In this document: one piece after another, positions 17,760 to 27,069 of the stretch
How positions within the stretch are numbered: position 1 is the first letter of the stretch
Layout: each line of letters begins with the position of its first letter
From: an uncultured Bacteroidales bacterium
GTDB lineage: Bacteria > Bacteroidota > Bacteroidia > Bacteroidales > Bacteroidaceae
Assembly: GCA_902775975.1 (NCBI GenBank)
Contig: CACYOC010000026.1
Coordinates: 1 to 42,351, forward strand
Reading direction: 5' to 3'
DNA length: 42,351 bases
Position numbers and translations under genes: made by a program
The notes under the pieces: generated by a model
What the model saw: only the letters and a program-made list of their open reading frames with translations
The model's database searches: none
Told to the model about the DNA's origin: nothing

Positions 17760-20700
17760 ATGAATTTCAATCAGATTTTACGCTCGTTATTCGGTGATAA
17801 GGCATCACGAGATAACAAGCTCATCCGCCCCTTTGTAGAACAAGTAAAAGCAGTATATCCCTCCATGCAGCAGCTGAGCAACGACGAGTTGCGCCAGCGC
17901 ACCAAGGAGCTGCAGCAGCAGGTGCAGTCGTCTGCCAGCGAGCAGAAGGCAGAGATAGAACGCCTGAAGGCAACGATTGAGGAGACGCCCATCGACGAGC
18001 GTGCCGACATCTTCGCCCAGATTGACAAGCTGGAGAAGGAAGTGCTCGACATCTACGAGGAGGCTCTCAATAAAGTCATGCCGGAGGTCTTTGCCATTGT
18101 CAAGGAGACGGCACGTCGCTTTGCCGAGAACGAAGAGACCATCGTCACGGCAACCGACTTCGACCGCGAACTGGCTGCCGACCCCAGCAAGGACTTCATC
18201 ACCATCGATGGCGACAAGGCCATCTACCATAACCACTGGACTGCCGGTGGCAACGACCTGAAGTGGGAAATGGTTCACTACGACGTACAGCTTTTCGGCG
18301 GCGTCGTACTGCATCAGGGTAAGATTGCCGAGATGGCTACTGGTGAGGGTAAGACGCTGGTCGCTACCCTGCCCGTCTTCCTGAATGCCCTGACCGGCAA
18401 CGGTGTTCACGTAGTGACGGTGAACGACTATCTGGCCAAGCGTGACTCAGAGTGGATGGGGCCGCTGTATATGTTCCATGGCCTCAGCGTTGACTGCATC
18501 GACAAGCACCGCCCCAACTCTCCCGAGCGTCGCAAGGCTTATCAGGCTGATATCACCTTTGGCACGAACAACGAGTTCGGCTTTGACTATCTGCGCGACA
18601 ACATGGCCATCTCGCCCAGCGACCTCGTACAGCGTGCCCACAACTACGCCATCGTCGATGAGGTGGACTCCGTGTTGATTGACGATGCCCGTACGCCGTT
18701 GATTATCAGCGGTCCCGTGCCCAAGGGCGACGACCAGATGTTCGAGGAATACCAGCCGCTGGTGGAGAAGCTGGTAGGCGTACAGCGCCAGCTGGCAACG
18801 CAATATCTCGCCGAGGCCAAGCAGAAGATTGCCGAAGGTCGTGAGAAGAACGACCAGAAGCTGCTGGACGAAGGTTTCCTGTCGCTGTTCCGCTCTCACA
18901 AGGCCATGCCGAAGAACAAGCCGCTCATCAAGTTCCTGTCGGAAGACGGCATCAAGTCGGGATTGCTCAATACGGAGAACACCTACATGGAGAATAACAA
19001 CCGCCGCATGCCGGAGGCCATCGAGCCCCTGTACTTCGTGGTGGATGAGAAACTGAACTCCTGCGACCTGACGGATAAGGGTACGGCGTGGCTGGCAAAC
19101 GAGGTGAACGATAAGGACCTCTTCGTGCTGCCCGACATCACCTCCCAGCTGTCTGCCCTCGAAGGCCAGCCATCGCTGACCGACGAGGAGCGCATCAACA
19201 AAAAGGACGAGCTGCTGCAGCACTATGCCGTGCAGTCGGAGCGTGTCCACACCCTGCAGCAGTTGCTGAAGGCTTACTGCATGTTCAACAAGGACGACGA
19301 GTATGTAGTCATCAACGGCGAGGTGAAGATTGTCGATGAGCAGACGGGCCGTATCATGGAAGGCCGCCGCTGGTCGGACGGCTTGCACCAGGCTGTCGAG
19401 GCCAAGGAGCACGTCAAGGTAGAGGCTGCCACGCAGACCTTCGCTACCATCACCCTGCAGAACTATTTCCGCATGTATCATAAGCTGGCTGGTATGACCG
19501 GTACGGCATCGACCGAGGCTGGCGAGTTCTGGGACATCTACAAGCTGGATGTCGTCGAGATTCCCACCAACCGTCCTGTCATCCGCGACGATATGGACGA
19601 CCGCATCTACAAGACGGCCCGCGAGAAGTATCGTGCCGTCATTGAGGAGGTGGTACGCCTGCGCAACTTAGGACGCCCGACGCTGATTGGTACTACCTCC
19701 GTCGAGATTTCCGAGTTGCTGAGCCGCATGCTCGACATGTATGTCAATCCCGAGACCGGCAAGCGTGAGGGCATTCCCCACCAGGTGCTGAACGCTAAGC
19801 TGCACCAGAAGGAAGCCGACATCGTGGCACTGGCAGGACAATCGACCAACGGCAAGGGTGCCGTCACCATCGCTACCAACATGGCTGGTCGTGGTACCGA
19901 TATCAAGCTTTCTCCTGAAGTGAAAGCCGCCGGCGGTCTCGCCATCATCGGTACCGAGCGCCACGAGTCTCGTCGCGTGGACCGTCAGTTGCGCGGACGT
20001 GCCGGACGTCAGGGCGACCCGGGTTCTTCGCTGTTCTTCGTATCATTGGAAGACAAGCTGATGCGCCTGTTCGGTTCGGAGCGTATTGCCACGCTCATGG
20101 ACAAGATGGGCTTCAAGGAGGGCGAGATGCTCGAAAGCTCGATGCTCAGCAAACAGGTGGAGCGCGCCCAAAAGAAGGTCGAGGAAAACAACTTCGGCAT
20201 TCGTAAGCGCCTGCTGGAGTACGACGACGTGATGAACAAGCAGCGTACCGTCGTCTATAGCAAGCGCCGCCACGCACTCATGGGTGAGCGCATCGGCATG
20301 GACATCTCCAATACCATCTGGGACCGTGTCGTCAACATCATCGAGACCAACGACTACGAGGGCTGCAAGGAGCAGTTCATCAAGATATTCGCTATGGAGT
20401 GCCCCTTCACCAGCGAGGAGTTTATCAACAAGAACCACGAGGACCTCTGCGAAGAGACCTTCCAGGTGGCTATGGGCAACTTCAAGCGCCACATGGAGCA
20501 CGTTCAGGAGGTCGCCATGCCTGTCATCAAGCAGGTCTATGAGACCCAGGGCCAGCAGTATGAGCGCATCATCGTTCCGCTGACCGACGGCCGCAAGATG
20601 TATAACATCGCCTGCAACCTGCAGGAAGCCTACGACACCGAGTGTAAGTCTGTCGTCAAGGAGTTCGAGAAGCAGGTGCTGCTCCACATCATCGACGAGG

Positions 20701-21125
20701 CGTGGAAGGAGAATCTCCGCGAGCTCGACGAGCTGAAGCACTCCGTACAGAACGCTTCCTACGAACAGAAAGACCCGCTGCTCATCTTCAAGCTCGAGAG
20801 CGTCAAGCTGTTCGACAACATGGTGAACACCATGAACAACAAGAGCGTCAGCATCCTCATGCGTGCCCAGATTCCTGAGGTGCAGCAGGTGCAGGAGGCC
20901 GCTCCCGAACAGCACACCCAGCGCGGACAATACACCGAGTCGAAGCAGCAGTTAGGTGCCGAGCAGATGACCGACCCCAACCAGGCTGCCGCCGCCGCTC
21001 AGGACACCCGTGCCCAGCAGCCTCGCACGCCTATCATCAAGGACAAGTTGCCTGGACGCAATGACCCCTGTCCCTGCGGCTCCGGCAAGAAGTTCAAGCA
21101 GTGCCACGGTCGCGGCTTAGTGTAA
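17760..21125 (+). CDS. secA: Preprotein translocase ATPase SecA
   Basis: Cytoplasmic motor that pushes unfolded preproteins through SecYEG. 1121 aa, longer than the ~900 of E. coli, as usual in Bacteroidetes. Visible: Walker [15 protein letters not shown] (about residue 188), [14 protein letters not shown], the DEAD-type box [16 protein letters not shown] (about 300), the preprotein-binding insertion with lineage-specific additions, [20 protein letters not shown] (about 530), the second motor domain with [12 protein letters not shown] and [15 protein letters not shown] (about 745), a Gln/Ala-rich linker and a zinc-binding tail [13 protein letters not shown] (about 1104). It has its own strong promoter and ends just before a 9-nt tandem repeat. 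Confidence 0.98.
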   Translation: MNFNQILRSLFGDKASRDNKLIRPFVEQVKAVYPSMQQLSNDELRQRTKELQQQVQSSASEQKAEIERLKATIEETPIDERADIFAQIDKLEKEVLDIYEEALNKVMPEVFAIVKETARRFAENEETIVTATDFDRELAADPSKDFITIDGDKAIYHNHWTAGGNDLKWEMVHYDVQLFGGVVLHQGKIAEMATGEGKTLVATLPVFLNALTGNGVHVVTVNDYLAKRDSEWMGPLYMFHGLSVDCIDKHRPNSPERRKAYQADITFGTNNEFGFDYLRDNMAISPSDLVQRAHNYAIVDEVDSVLIDDARTPLIISGPVPKGDDQMFEEYQPLVEKLVGVQRQLATQYLAEAKQKIAEGREKNDQKLLDEGFLSLFRSHKAMPKNKPLIKFLSEDGIKSGLLNTENTYMENNNRRMPEAIEPLYFVVDEKLNSCDLTDKGTAWLANEVNDKDLFVLPDITSQLSALEGQPSLTDEERINKKDELLQHYAVQSERVHTLQQLLKAYCMFNKDDEYVVINGEVKIVDEQTGRIMEGRRWSDGLHQAVEAKEHVKVEAATQTFATITLQNYFRMYHKLAGMTGTASTEAGEFWDIYKLDVVEIPTNRPVIRDDMDDRIYKTAREKYRAVIEEVVRLRNLGRPTLIGTTSVEISELLSRMLDMYVNPETGKREGIPHQVLNAKLHQKEADIVALAGQSTNGKGAVTIATNMAGRGTDIKLSPEVKAAGGLAIIGTERHESRRVDRQLRGRAGRQGDPGSSLFFVSLEDKLMRLFGSERIATLMDKMGFKEGEMLESSMLSKQVERAQKKVEENNFGIRKRLLEYDDVMNKQRTVVYSKRRHALMGERIGMDISNTIWDRVVNIIETNDYEGCKEQFIKIFAMECPFTSEEFINKNHEDLCEETFQVAMGNFKRHMEHVQEVAMPVIKQVYETQGQQYERIIVPLTDGRKMYNIACNLQEAYDTECKSVVKEFEKQVLLHIIDEAWKENLRELDELKHSVQNASYEQKDPLLIFKLESVKLFDNMVNTMNNKSVSILMRAQIPEVQQVQEAAPEQHTQRGQYTESKQQLGAEQMTDPNQAAAAAQDTRAQQPRTPIIKDKLPGRNDPCPCGSGKKFKQCHGRGLV

Positions 21126-21136
21126 TCCACACCCGG

Positions 21137-21211
21137 CCCATTAGCCCTATTAGCCCTATTAGCCCCATTAGGCCCATTAGCCCTATTAGCCCTATTAGTC
21201 CCATTAGCCCC
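21137..21211 (+). repeat. Nine-nt tandem repeat directly before an ATG
   Basis: Eight units close to CCCTATTAG run from the secA stop to the start codon of the ABC ATPase gene. The 9-nt unit keeps one frame open (Ile-Ser-Pro), so copy-number changes would not shift that frame. A short version of this architecture precedes the alaX-like gene. Confidence 0.85.
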
Positions 21212-22033
21212 ATGATAACCATTCAGAACCTTCAGAAGCACTTCGGCGAAACATGCGCCTGCGATATCCCCTCGTTCACGGTGAACGAAGGGGATATCCT
21301 CGGGCTTGTGGGCAATAACGGTGCGGGCAAGACCACCCTCTTCCGCCTGCTCCTCGACCTGCTGAAGGCCGACGAGGGCAGCGTGCTTTACAGCTTCGCC
21401 GCCCCCAATACCAAACGCTCAGCATCCACTCCCCTCCCTCACAGGGAGGGGTCGGGGGAGAGTCTCGCTGTGGTTCCCGACGATTTATCGTCGGTCCCCC
21501 TCATCAACCCCGCCGAGAGCGAAGCCTGGAAGCAGCACGTAGGAGCCTACATCGACGAAGGCTTCCTCATCGACTTCCTCACGCCCGAAGAGTACTTTGC
21601 CTTTCTCGGCAAAGTGTCGGGCATCAGCAAGCAAGAAGTAGAGCAGCGCCTCCAGCAGTTCGAGCGCTTCTCCGCTGGCGAAATCTTCGGCCAGAAGAAG
21701 CTCATCCGCAATCTCTCTGCCGGCAACAAGATGAAGGTTGGCATCATCAGCGCCCTGCTGCGCCGCCCGGAGATAGTCATCCTCGACGAGCCCTTCAACT
21801 TCCTCGACCCCACCAGCCAGCTCGTCCTCAAGCACCTGCTGACCGACTATTCCAAGGAGACGGGAGCCATCATCCTCATCAGCAGCCACAACCTGCAGCA
21901 CACCATCGACATCTCTACCCGCATTGCCCTGTTGGAGCACGGCAGCATCATCCGCGACCTGCCCAACCACAACGGCAGCGCAGCCACTGAGCTACAGGAA
22001 TACTTCGCCGACCCCATGGCCGACAACGCCTAA
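21212..22033 (+). CDS. ABC transporter ATP-binding protein with a repeat-derived insertion
   Basis: 273 aa from the first ATG after the tandem repeat. Walker A GNNGAGKTTL (about residue 34), signature NLSAGNKMKVG (about 167), Walker B VILDEPFNFLDP (about 187) and the switch histidine in LISSHNLQHT (about 225) are intact, so it should hydrolyse ATP. Between Walker A and the Q-loop region there are about 30 extra residues compared with my recollection of homologs. They include TPLPHREGSGES, encoded by a copy of the GC-rich hairpin repeat. No permease gene follows; downstream is a hairpin and then genes on the other strand, so its membrane partner must be elsewhere or lost. Confidence 0.85.
   Translation: MITIQNLQKHFGETCACDIPSFTVNEGDILGLVGNNGAGKTTLFRLLLDLLKADEGSVLYSFAAPNTKRSASTPLPHREGSGESLAVVPDDLSSVPLINPAESEAWKQHVGAYIDEGFLIDFLTPEEYFAFLGKVSGISKQEVEQRLQQFERFSAGEIFGQKKLIRNLSAGNKMKVGIISALLRRPEIVILDEPFNFLDPTSQLVLKHLLTDYSKETGAIILISSHNLQHTIDISTRIALLEHGSIIRDLPNHNGSAATELQEYFADPMADNA
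21429..21462 (+). repeat. GC-rich hairpin repeat inside the ABC ATPase gene
   Basis: Contains CCCCTCCCTCACAGGGAGGGG, whose arms pair over 8 bp, followed by a G-rich tail. It is the same family as at 30261-30417, 35836-35872 and 36287-36320. The copy is in frame and encodes TPLPHREGSGES. Confidence 0.85.
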
Positions 22034-22075
22034 CCTCAACAGCAATATAATTATCCAGTAAGTTTTGTTAAACAT

Positions 22076-22119
22076 CATTCGGGGACGAAGCACTTCTTTG
22101 TTTGCTCCGTCCCCGAATG
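22076..22119 (+). terminator. Strong hairpin after the ABC ATPase gene
   Basis: CATTCGGGGACG and CGTCCCCGAATG form a perfect 12-bp stem around a 20-nt loop, 43 nt after the stop. No T-run follows, so it may be a Rho-dependent end or an mRNA-stabilising structure. The remaining DNA up to 22322 holds short inverted repeats (GAGCTTCGCTC; AAGCT/AGCTT) but no gene I can support. Confidence 0.6.
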
Positions 22120-22322
22120 ATAAAGGCGTATTGAAAAATTACTTAATCACGACCGTTGAGCTTCGCTCGAGCTCGTTCTCTGACCTAAAGGTACAGAGTG
22201 TGGCGTTGCATTCACGTTCGGAAAAGCTCAAACAAGCTTGGCTCTGCACTCGCTTACTCGCTGCTTTATGTTCTCTCGGTGGTGCATAAGTCCTTGATGT
22301 ATGTGGTTAAGTCGTAAGAACA

Positions 22323-22937
22323 TCACTCTTCATTTACTTTAATCTTTAGTAAATCGAAGTACATCAGACGGGTATTGAGGGGCAAACGACCAACGCCAAT
22401 GCCCATATACTTGGCTTCGAGCCGTTCGTCATCTATTAGATAGCGAAAACCATTCTTTTCGTAATAGTGAAGCGTCTCAGGACGGTTCAGCGCATCTACT
22501 ATAAGGAAGCGGCAACCAGTGCGGTTCTTGGTGCGGAAGAGCACCTTGATGAAGTCCATGATGGCAGTGCCATAGCCTTGTCCTGCAAAGTCTTTGTTGG
22601 TACCCAAACGACCAATCAATACGGCAGGGAAACGCTTTAACGATTTATCGTGCAAGTCAGTATCATCAAGAAACTGCTCCTTATATTCGTCGGTGATGCG
22701 GTTGGTCAGGCGTATGCTGTCATTAGATAGCGAGAAGGCGGTGACAATGGTCTCTGGCTGATCTTTAAGGCAAAACAGATAGGTCTTACCAAGCAGACGG
22801 CTCTGGTTGACAAGACAATCCTTGGCGAAAAACTCGTCAAGGTCGTTTTCCCCACAGCTGAAAGGCTGACATTCAGCCAGCCTTTTCTCTGAAGCGCGTA
22901 CAAGTTCACATCGTGCCAGCAGTTCTTCTACAGTCAT
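22323..22937 (-). CDS. GNAT-family N-acetyltransferase, possible toxin of a two-gene module
   Basis: 204 aa. The N-terminus has CGENDLDEFFAKDCL (about residue 28), like the opening of GNAT toxins paired with small antitoxins. The acetyl-CoA pyrophosphate loop is RLGTNKDFAGQGYGTA (about 112), followed by the C-terminal core with ALNRPETLHYYEKNGFRYL (about 148). The start ATG overlaps the stop of a 52-aa gene by 4 nt, so the two are translationally coupled. GNAT toxins acetylate aminoacyl-tRNA; whether this one does is inference. The codon style is less GC-rich than that of secA upstream. It could instead be an ordinary small-molecule acetyltransferase. Confidence 0.8.
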   Translation of the reverse strand: MTVEELLARCELVRASEKRLAECQPFSCGENDLDEFFAKDCLVNQSRLLGKTYLFCLKDQPETIVTAFSLSNDSIRLTNRITDEYKEQFLDDTDLHDKSLKRFPAVLIGRLGTNKDFAGQGYGTAIMDFIKVLFRTKNRTGCRFLIVDALNRPETLHYYEKNGFRYLIDDERLEAKYMGIGVGRLPLNTRLMYFDLLKIKVNEE

Positions 22938-23092
22938 AGCACGTTGGTAGTTTTCAGAAAGTCAGAAACAACTTTCGCCTCATGGCAATAGTCCTGCGTA
23001 CCTGGATTCTGTTCCGTTCGCTTTGCTTCGCTTTCAAACGACTTGGCTGTCTCGCCGTAGAGTGTCGGGATAGCTCTGATTGCTGTTGCCAT
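22934..23092 (-). CDS. Small protein (52 aa) coupled to the GNAT gene, candidate antitoxin
   Basis: Starts MATAIRAIPTLYGETAKSFE at 23092. A longer in-frame ORF exists upstream, but it runs through structured leader DNA and lacks coding character. The pattern IPTLxGxxAxxF recurs, to my recollection, in small Bacteroidales proteins that precede acetyltransferase or other partner genes. The chain is short, charged and probably helical, with no known DNA-binding motif visible. Coupling with the GNAT gene by an ATGA overlap, and its position as first gene, fit an antitoxin. Function is unproven. Confidence 0.65.
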   Translation of the reverse strand: MATAIRAIPTLYGETAKSFESEAKRTEQNPGTQDYCHEAKVVSDFLKTTNVL

Positions 23093-23281
23093 AGTTATAT
23101 AATATTTCGTGTTATTAATGTTGACCGATTTTGCGAAAGGAGAACAGCGTTTGCTCCATACCTCCTGTCTTATCGCTTTAGCGGCGTTTACGCCGCAAGA
23201 ACGGTGCAAGCCGAACGCAATGGAACTTGTTCCAATTGCTGAGGCGTAGCCCGTGCTCGCAGCCTTTCGGCTACAAAGGTA
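23093..23281 (-). promoter_or_regulatory. Promoter -7 box and structured leader of the GNAT pair
   Basis: TACCTTTG on the minus strand (rc of 23274-23281) would start a leader of about 175 nt. It contains two clear inverted repeats: GCGGCG/CGCCGC with a 4-nt loop (23181-23196) and TGGAAC/GTTCCA (23221-23234). A third hairpin (23259-23274) overlaps the promoter itself. No -33 box at the right distance is obvious. Confidence 0.5.
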
Positions 23282-23378
23282 CAACTTTTATTTCAATTAA
23301 CGATAAGATTTAGAGAGTTTTTGTAAGCATTTTAATACATTTCCCATTAAATACTCACTGAAATAGCCAAAGTTGACA

Positions 23379-23409
23379 CAAAGGTACAAATAATTGCTGA
23401 GAAAACCAA
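23379..23409 (-). promoter_or_regulatory. Second minus-strand promoter upstream of the GNAT pair
   Basis: CCAA (23406-23409) and the complement of TACCTTTG (23379-23386) give TTGG, 19 nt spacer, TACCTTTG on the minus strand. It could drive the GNAT pair with a ~290-nt leader or an unannotated RNA. No ORF of note follows directly. Confidence 0.55.
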
Positions 23410-23468
23410 GAGAATTCCGAGTTGACCTTACACGCCAATACGTAGCTCTTTGCACGCATATACCTTTC

Positions 23469-23730
23469 GTCAACCGCAAACATAGGCTTTGTCAACCTCC
23501 AAAGCACGGTTAACCAACCTGCTGACTTAAGTCGGAAACGTTGCTGACTTAAGTCGGAAACATTGCTGACTTAAGTCGGAAACATTGCTGACTTAAGTCG
23601 GCAATACGACATACCCGGCTTTAAAACTCGATAAAGCCTATACTTGCACTCGACGAAGCCTATCCGGAAAAAAAGAAAGGCCTACTCGGGTAAGGAGTAA
23701 GCCTTATTCGGGCAACGAGCGAATGCTCAT
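23469..23730. repeat. Array with 22-nt period, four units nearly identical
   Basis: GCTGACTTAAGTCGG recurs at 23521, 23543, 23565 and 23587, exactly 22 nt apart. Each copy holds the 10-bp palindrome GACTTAAGTC. The flanks continue the same 22-nt register in degenerate form (GTCAACC at 23469 and 23491; GCCTA-containing units from about 23623 on), about 12 units in all. It ends at the stop codon of the methyltransferase gene. Confidence 0.85.
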
Positions 23731-25458
23731 TTATTTGTTTTTAAATACCCTACCCAAAAGTGTATCCTTAAACCAATATCTGGTAAGAGACAGCATTTGA
23801 TATTCAGGTAAGCTTTCTAAGTATTCCAATTCAAATACTAATCGCGGTTCTTCATCTTTAGACTCCGGATGAATTTCAGCTTTACTTCCGATGCGAGCTA
23901 CACGTATCAGATAAAGGTCACGCACTCCTTTCTCTTTAATATAAGGCATGAAGTAGTAAAGTTTATTGATGGCTACCGTTGAAGGGAATGTCTTAGTTTT
24001 ACCTGTATAATATATCTTAGTGGGTTCTTCCTTCAAGAAATAAGCTTCGTTATCTTTCTTCACGACACCTATCAACAAATGCTTTGCCATGTCTAACGAG
24101 TATTGTTTCTTGGGACGATTAACTACGAGAACTTTCTGCTCGTCAGCAAAAAGTCCTAAGTCGAGCATTGGTTTTGCATCGCGCTCAGCAAAGATTGGTT
24201 TTGTAGATACGGGAGCTTCGTCGTAGATAAACTGATAAAGGCTTTTGCCTATCTGCTCCACAATACCACAAACCAATGCATTACCCATTAAGAAAGCACG
24301 TCTTCCATCAGAGACTTCAGGGTGCAATGTGTGATTATCTGGGAACATGTTCATACGTTCCAATTCAATTGGAAGCAAACGGCGATAGCGACCTGATTTT
24401 GTTTTTATCACATGCTTGAAACGAGAGGGAGCAGAACCACCTTCTCCAGTAATAATTGTACGTGAAGGTTGGTCAAGATAGTCAGGGAATGCCATACCAC
24501 CTTCAGAGAATGTGTATTTGAAGCCCTCTTTAGAAACACGCTCTATCTTCTTGGCTCCTTTTTCATATTCCCACTTAGGCAACTCTTCATCAGAGATAAA
24601 GAAGTCCTCAGGAACTAAATTCTCATCTATCAGATTACCACCAAGCGTTTGTCGTGGACCATCATATACAGGATCTGCATCAACAGAATAAACGTGTCTG
24701 TCAATCATCATTCCTGCATTGCCAAAAGGACTATCTTTCTTTCCCTTGTTGAAGCAATCAGAAACTTTCTTGATAGAGCCCTCAATATCAAATATAGATT
24801 CCGTTCCTGCCTTTGGTCTAAACTCAAAGGCTTTTGCCATAACGCCATCAAATTCAACCCAGTCTTCTATTCGTTCAACTTTCTGACCAATGACAGAATC
24901 TTTCTGATATCCAACTATGTAAGTTCTTCGTCTGCGCTGGGGCATACCATAGTCAGCAGCATTGATAATTCGCCATTCTACCATATAACCAAGATCTGCC
25001 AATGATGCCAAAATAATAGCGAAATCGCGTCCTCGCTGTGTAGCAGGAGAATTGATTAAACGGTCAACGTTCTCAAAGAAAATGAATTGAGGACGTTTCT
25101 CCCCTTTCTCATTAAGAATACGATAAATCTGCCACCAAAGCACGCCTTTCTTACCCTCTATACCACCAGAGCGACTTAGTGTTGCTGCTACCGAATAGTC
25201 TTGGCAAGGGAATCCGCCAACCAACAAATCATGATCAGGAATTTCCGATGTAGGCACAAGATTTATATCTTTATTGGAATGACCTTTCGTACCAAACCTT
25301 GCTCTATAAACCAAAGATGCATCCTGATGCTGTGTCGATGGTTCCCATTGATTGTTCCAAACGGTTTCGTAAGCATCCGACGCACCTTCAAGTCCAATGC
25401 GGAAACCTCCCACACCGGCAAATAATTCTACTACTTTAATATGATGTTTATTGCTCAT
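23731..25458 (-). CDS. DNA (cytosine-5)-methyltransferase of a Sau3AI-type system
   Basis: 575 aa. C5-methyltransferase motifs in order: VVELFAGVGGFRIGLE (motif I, residue 9), catalytic cysteine in GGFPCQDYSVA (about 81), FFENVDRL (about 122), QRRRRTYIVGYQ (motif VIII, about 175), and the late motif MGNALVCGIVEQIG (about 390). The target-recognition region lies between. After about residue 410 there is a ~160-aa C-terminal extension beyond the normal end of such enzymes, with no motif I recognise. The start overlaps the restriction gene stop by 11 nt. The methylated base is presumably the C of GATC, inferred from the partner. Confidence 0.92.
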   Translation of the reverse strand: MSNKHHIKVVELFAGVGGFRIGLEGASDAYETVWNNQWEPSTQHQDASLVYRARFGTKGHSNKDINLVPTSEIPDHDLLVGGFPCQDYSVAATLSRSGGIEGKKGVLWWQIYRILNEKGEKRPQFIFFENVDRLINSPATQRGRDFAIILASLADLGYMVEWRIINAADYGMPQRRRRTYIVGYQKDSVIGQKVERIEDWVEFDGVMAKAFEFRPKAGTESIFDIEGSIKKVSDCFNKGKKDSPFGNAGMMIDRHVYSVDADPVYDGPRQTLGGNLIDENLVPEDFFISDEELPKWEYEKGAKKIERVSKEGFKYTFSEGGMAFPDYLDQPSRTIITGEGGSAPSRFKHVIKTKSGRYRRLLPIELERMNMFPDNHTLHPEVSDGRRAFLMGNALVCGIVEQIGKSLYQFIYDEAPVSTKPIFAERDAKPMLDLGLFADEQKVLVVNRPKKQYSLDMAKHLLIGVVKKDNEAYFLKEEPTKIYYTGKTKTFPSTVAINKLYYFMPYIKEKGVRDLYLIRVARIGSKAEIHPESKDEEPRLVFELEYLESLPEYQMLSLTRYWFKDTLLGRVFKNK

Positions 25459-26860
25459 TGTTCTCTAATATTCTTTTTACGTATTCGCTATTAAACCAAT
25501 AGCAATATTTCTTGGCAAAGCCGCCATTAGGATTGTATGCTAGGTCTTCTGCTACTCTTCCTTTGGGGCGCACATGAAAACTTCTGTGGTCTTTTAGCTT
25601 CCAAAAATATTTTGGGTCTATGTGATTTCCCAAAACACATTTTCGGATGTTCATCCAATATTCCTCTGCCAAATCAACATCCTTAGTTGGCATTGTCCAG
25701 AAAAACACCTTGTGCAAGATGTATCTCTTTTCTTCCTTTCCGTTTATAATTATATTCCTGCTTGAATCTCTACGATATACGACAAAGAGGAAACGGCTTG
25801 TGAACAATTCATACAAGCGCGAGTCAAACCAGTTATCGTTATCGTACACTTCTTCATAGTCGATATTTTCAAACGACATGCTTTGTTTAATGCTGCCGCT
25901 TTCTTCCAATCGAATAGTCTTCATGGTTAGACCAGCTTTTTGGAATTCCTCTGAGAGGTTTACGTTACTTACGTCAGGAGAAACGATGGCGTTAGCAATA
26001 TCGAAATACTTTGATTTAGAGCTCGATTCGTCTCTTGATAGCAGAGCAGAGATTTCCTTATAGTCTTTTCCTATAAAAGGGGCAAACCGTGAAAGAATGA
26101 TTTCTTCAAAGGAGCGTTCCTTCAATTCAGTGGTACTCACAACCTCCTCGCTTGGAAGGTCGAAATTCACAACCGCACGTTCCCCAGAATCTTTAATATA
26201 CTGGAGCACTGTGCGCATATAGGCCGTTTTCAGAGAGAAAGCTCTTCGAGGCGCACCTATAGGAGAATTGGGCTGAACCCTCAGGGAGTCACCCTTCTGA
26301 CCTTTTCTGCAAGCCCCCAAATATTCAGTATCTCCTTCCGATAGCAGATGAGCCTCACCTCGCTTGATTTTATCAATAATGACATCATAGTCATGCTTTA
26401 TTATCAGCAAATCCTTTTCGGGAATTTTCCACAAAGCTACAAAGAGGAAATAGCGGTCATATTGTTCAAGTCTTCCATCATATAGATAGAACAACAAAAG
26501 CATCAGTCGGCATTTGTTATAGAACAGAGACATCTCAAACGACTCCTTTACAACTTTGTTGTAATCAATCATATCAACAACAAGTCTTTCTTTAATCTGA
26601 AGAGACAGGTCTTTCAATTTCTTCAGACCAGTTGTCTTTAGTTCCACTCCAGCCTCTTCGAAGTCTGGAGTCGGATTGCTATTAGCCTTATAATGGTAGT
26701 ATAATTCTTCAACCATTTGACCAAGAGTTCCCTTCCCAGACATATTGTAGCCTTCCACGGCTTTATCACCAACCATTTCACGAAGTGTATGGTCGAGCAG
26801 CGGAATAGCATATTCAAAAATAGACTTAGGAGAAGTCTTGTCGTAATATTGTTGATTCAT
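25448..26860 (-). CDS. Sau3AI-family type II restriction endonuclease (GATC)
   Basis: 470 aa from MNQQYYDKTSPK; an ATG 18 nt upstream sits at the predicted transcription start and is less likely. The MutH/Sau3AI catalytic domain is at the N-terminus: GKGTLGQMVEELYY (about residue 41), then the D-ExK active site in PDFEEAGVELKTTGLKKLKD (about 65). The second half carries the MutH-like DNA-binding/allosteric domain of Sau3AI, e.g. GEAHLLSEGDTEYLGACRKG and RRAFSLKTAYMRTVLQYI (about 180-225) and HVRPKGR near the end. Sau3AI cuts GATC. It is transcribed first and the methyltransferase gene overlaps it. The A/T-rich composition compared with secA suggests horizontal acquisition. Confidence 0.92.
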   Translation of the reverse strand: MNQQYYDKTSPKSIFEYAIPLLDHTLREMVGDKAVEGYNMSGKGTLGQMVEELYYHYKANSNPTPDFEEAGVELKTTGLKKLKDLSLQIKERLVVDMIDYNKVVKESFEMSLFYNKCRLMLLLFYLYDGRLEQYDRYFLFVALWKIPEKDLLIIKHDYDVIIDKIKRGEAHLLSEGDTEYLGACRKGQKGDSLRVQPNSPIGAPRRAFSLKTAYMRTVLQYIKDSGERAVVNFDLPSEEVVSTTELKERSFEEIILSRFAPFIGKDYKEISALLSRDESSSKSKYFDIANAIVSPDVSNVNLSEEFQKAGLTMKTIRLEESGSIKQSMSFENIDYEEVYDNDNWFDSRLYELFTSRFLFVVYRRDSSRNIIINGKEEKRYILHKVFFWTMPTKDVDLAEEYWMNIRKCVLGNHIDPKYFWKLKDHRSFHVRPKGRVAEDLAYNPNGGFAKKYCYWFNSEYVKRILENNEQ

Positions 26861-26879
26861 AAAAAAGCTTTCTGGCATG

Positions 26880-26911
26880 CAAAGATACATTATTTTTTGT
26901 TATATCACAAA
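26880..26911 (-). promoter_or_regulatory. Promoter of the restriction-modification operon
   Basis: On the minus strand TTTG (rc of 26908-26911), 20 nt, TATCTTTG (rc of 26880-26887). Transcription would begin about 15 nt before the ATG at 26860. No operator-like repeat for a C protein is visible. Confidence 0.85.
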
Positions 26912-27033
26912 AATATCAGCCAAAAAGTGTCGCCCGTATCACGACTTTATTTATTCTTCATCATTGATTAAAGAACAAAAGCAACAACACGCCCCCTTCT
27001 TTTTGCAGAATAATGAAAATAAAACGAATATTA

Positions 27034-27065
27034 TTGGCAAATATCAATAATAGTTCTTATCTTTG
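27034..27065 (+). promoter_or_regulatory. Promoter of a structured RNA candidate
   Basis: TTGG (27034-27037), 20 nt spacer, TATCTTTG (27058-27065), reading away from the restriction operon. Confidence 0.75.
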
Positions 27066-27069
27066 CAGT

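Noticed and set aside
18447-19481. 344-codon minus-strand frame inside secA
   Set aside because: Antisense of a highly conserved gene with biased codon use; Leu/Val-rich translation typical of shadows.
23521-23601. Possible CRISPR array
   Set aside because: The units follow each other at 22 nt with near-identical intervening bases. There are no unique spacers and no cas genes nearby.
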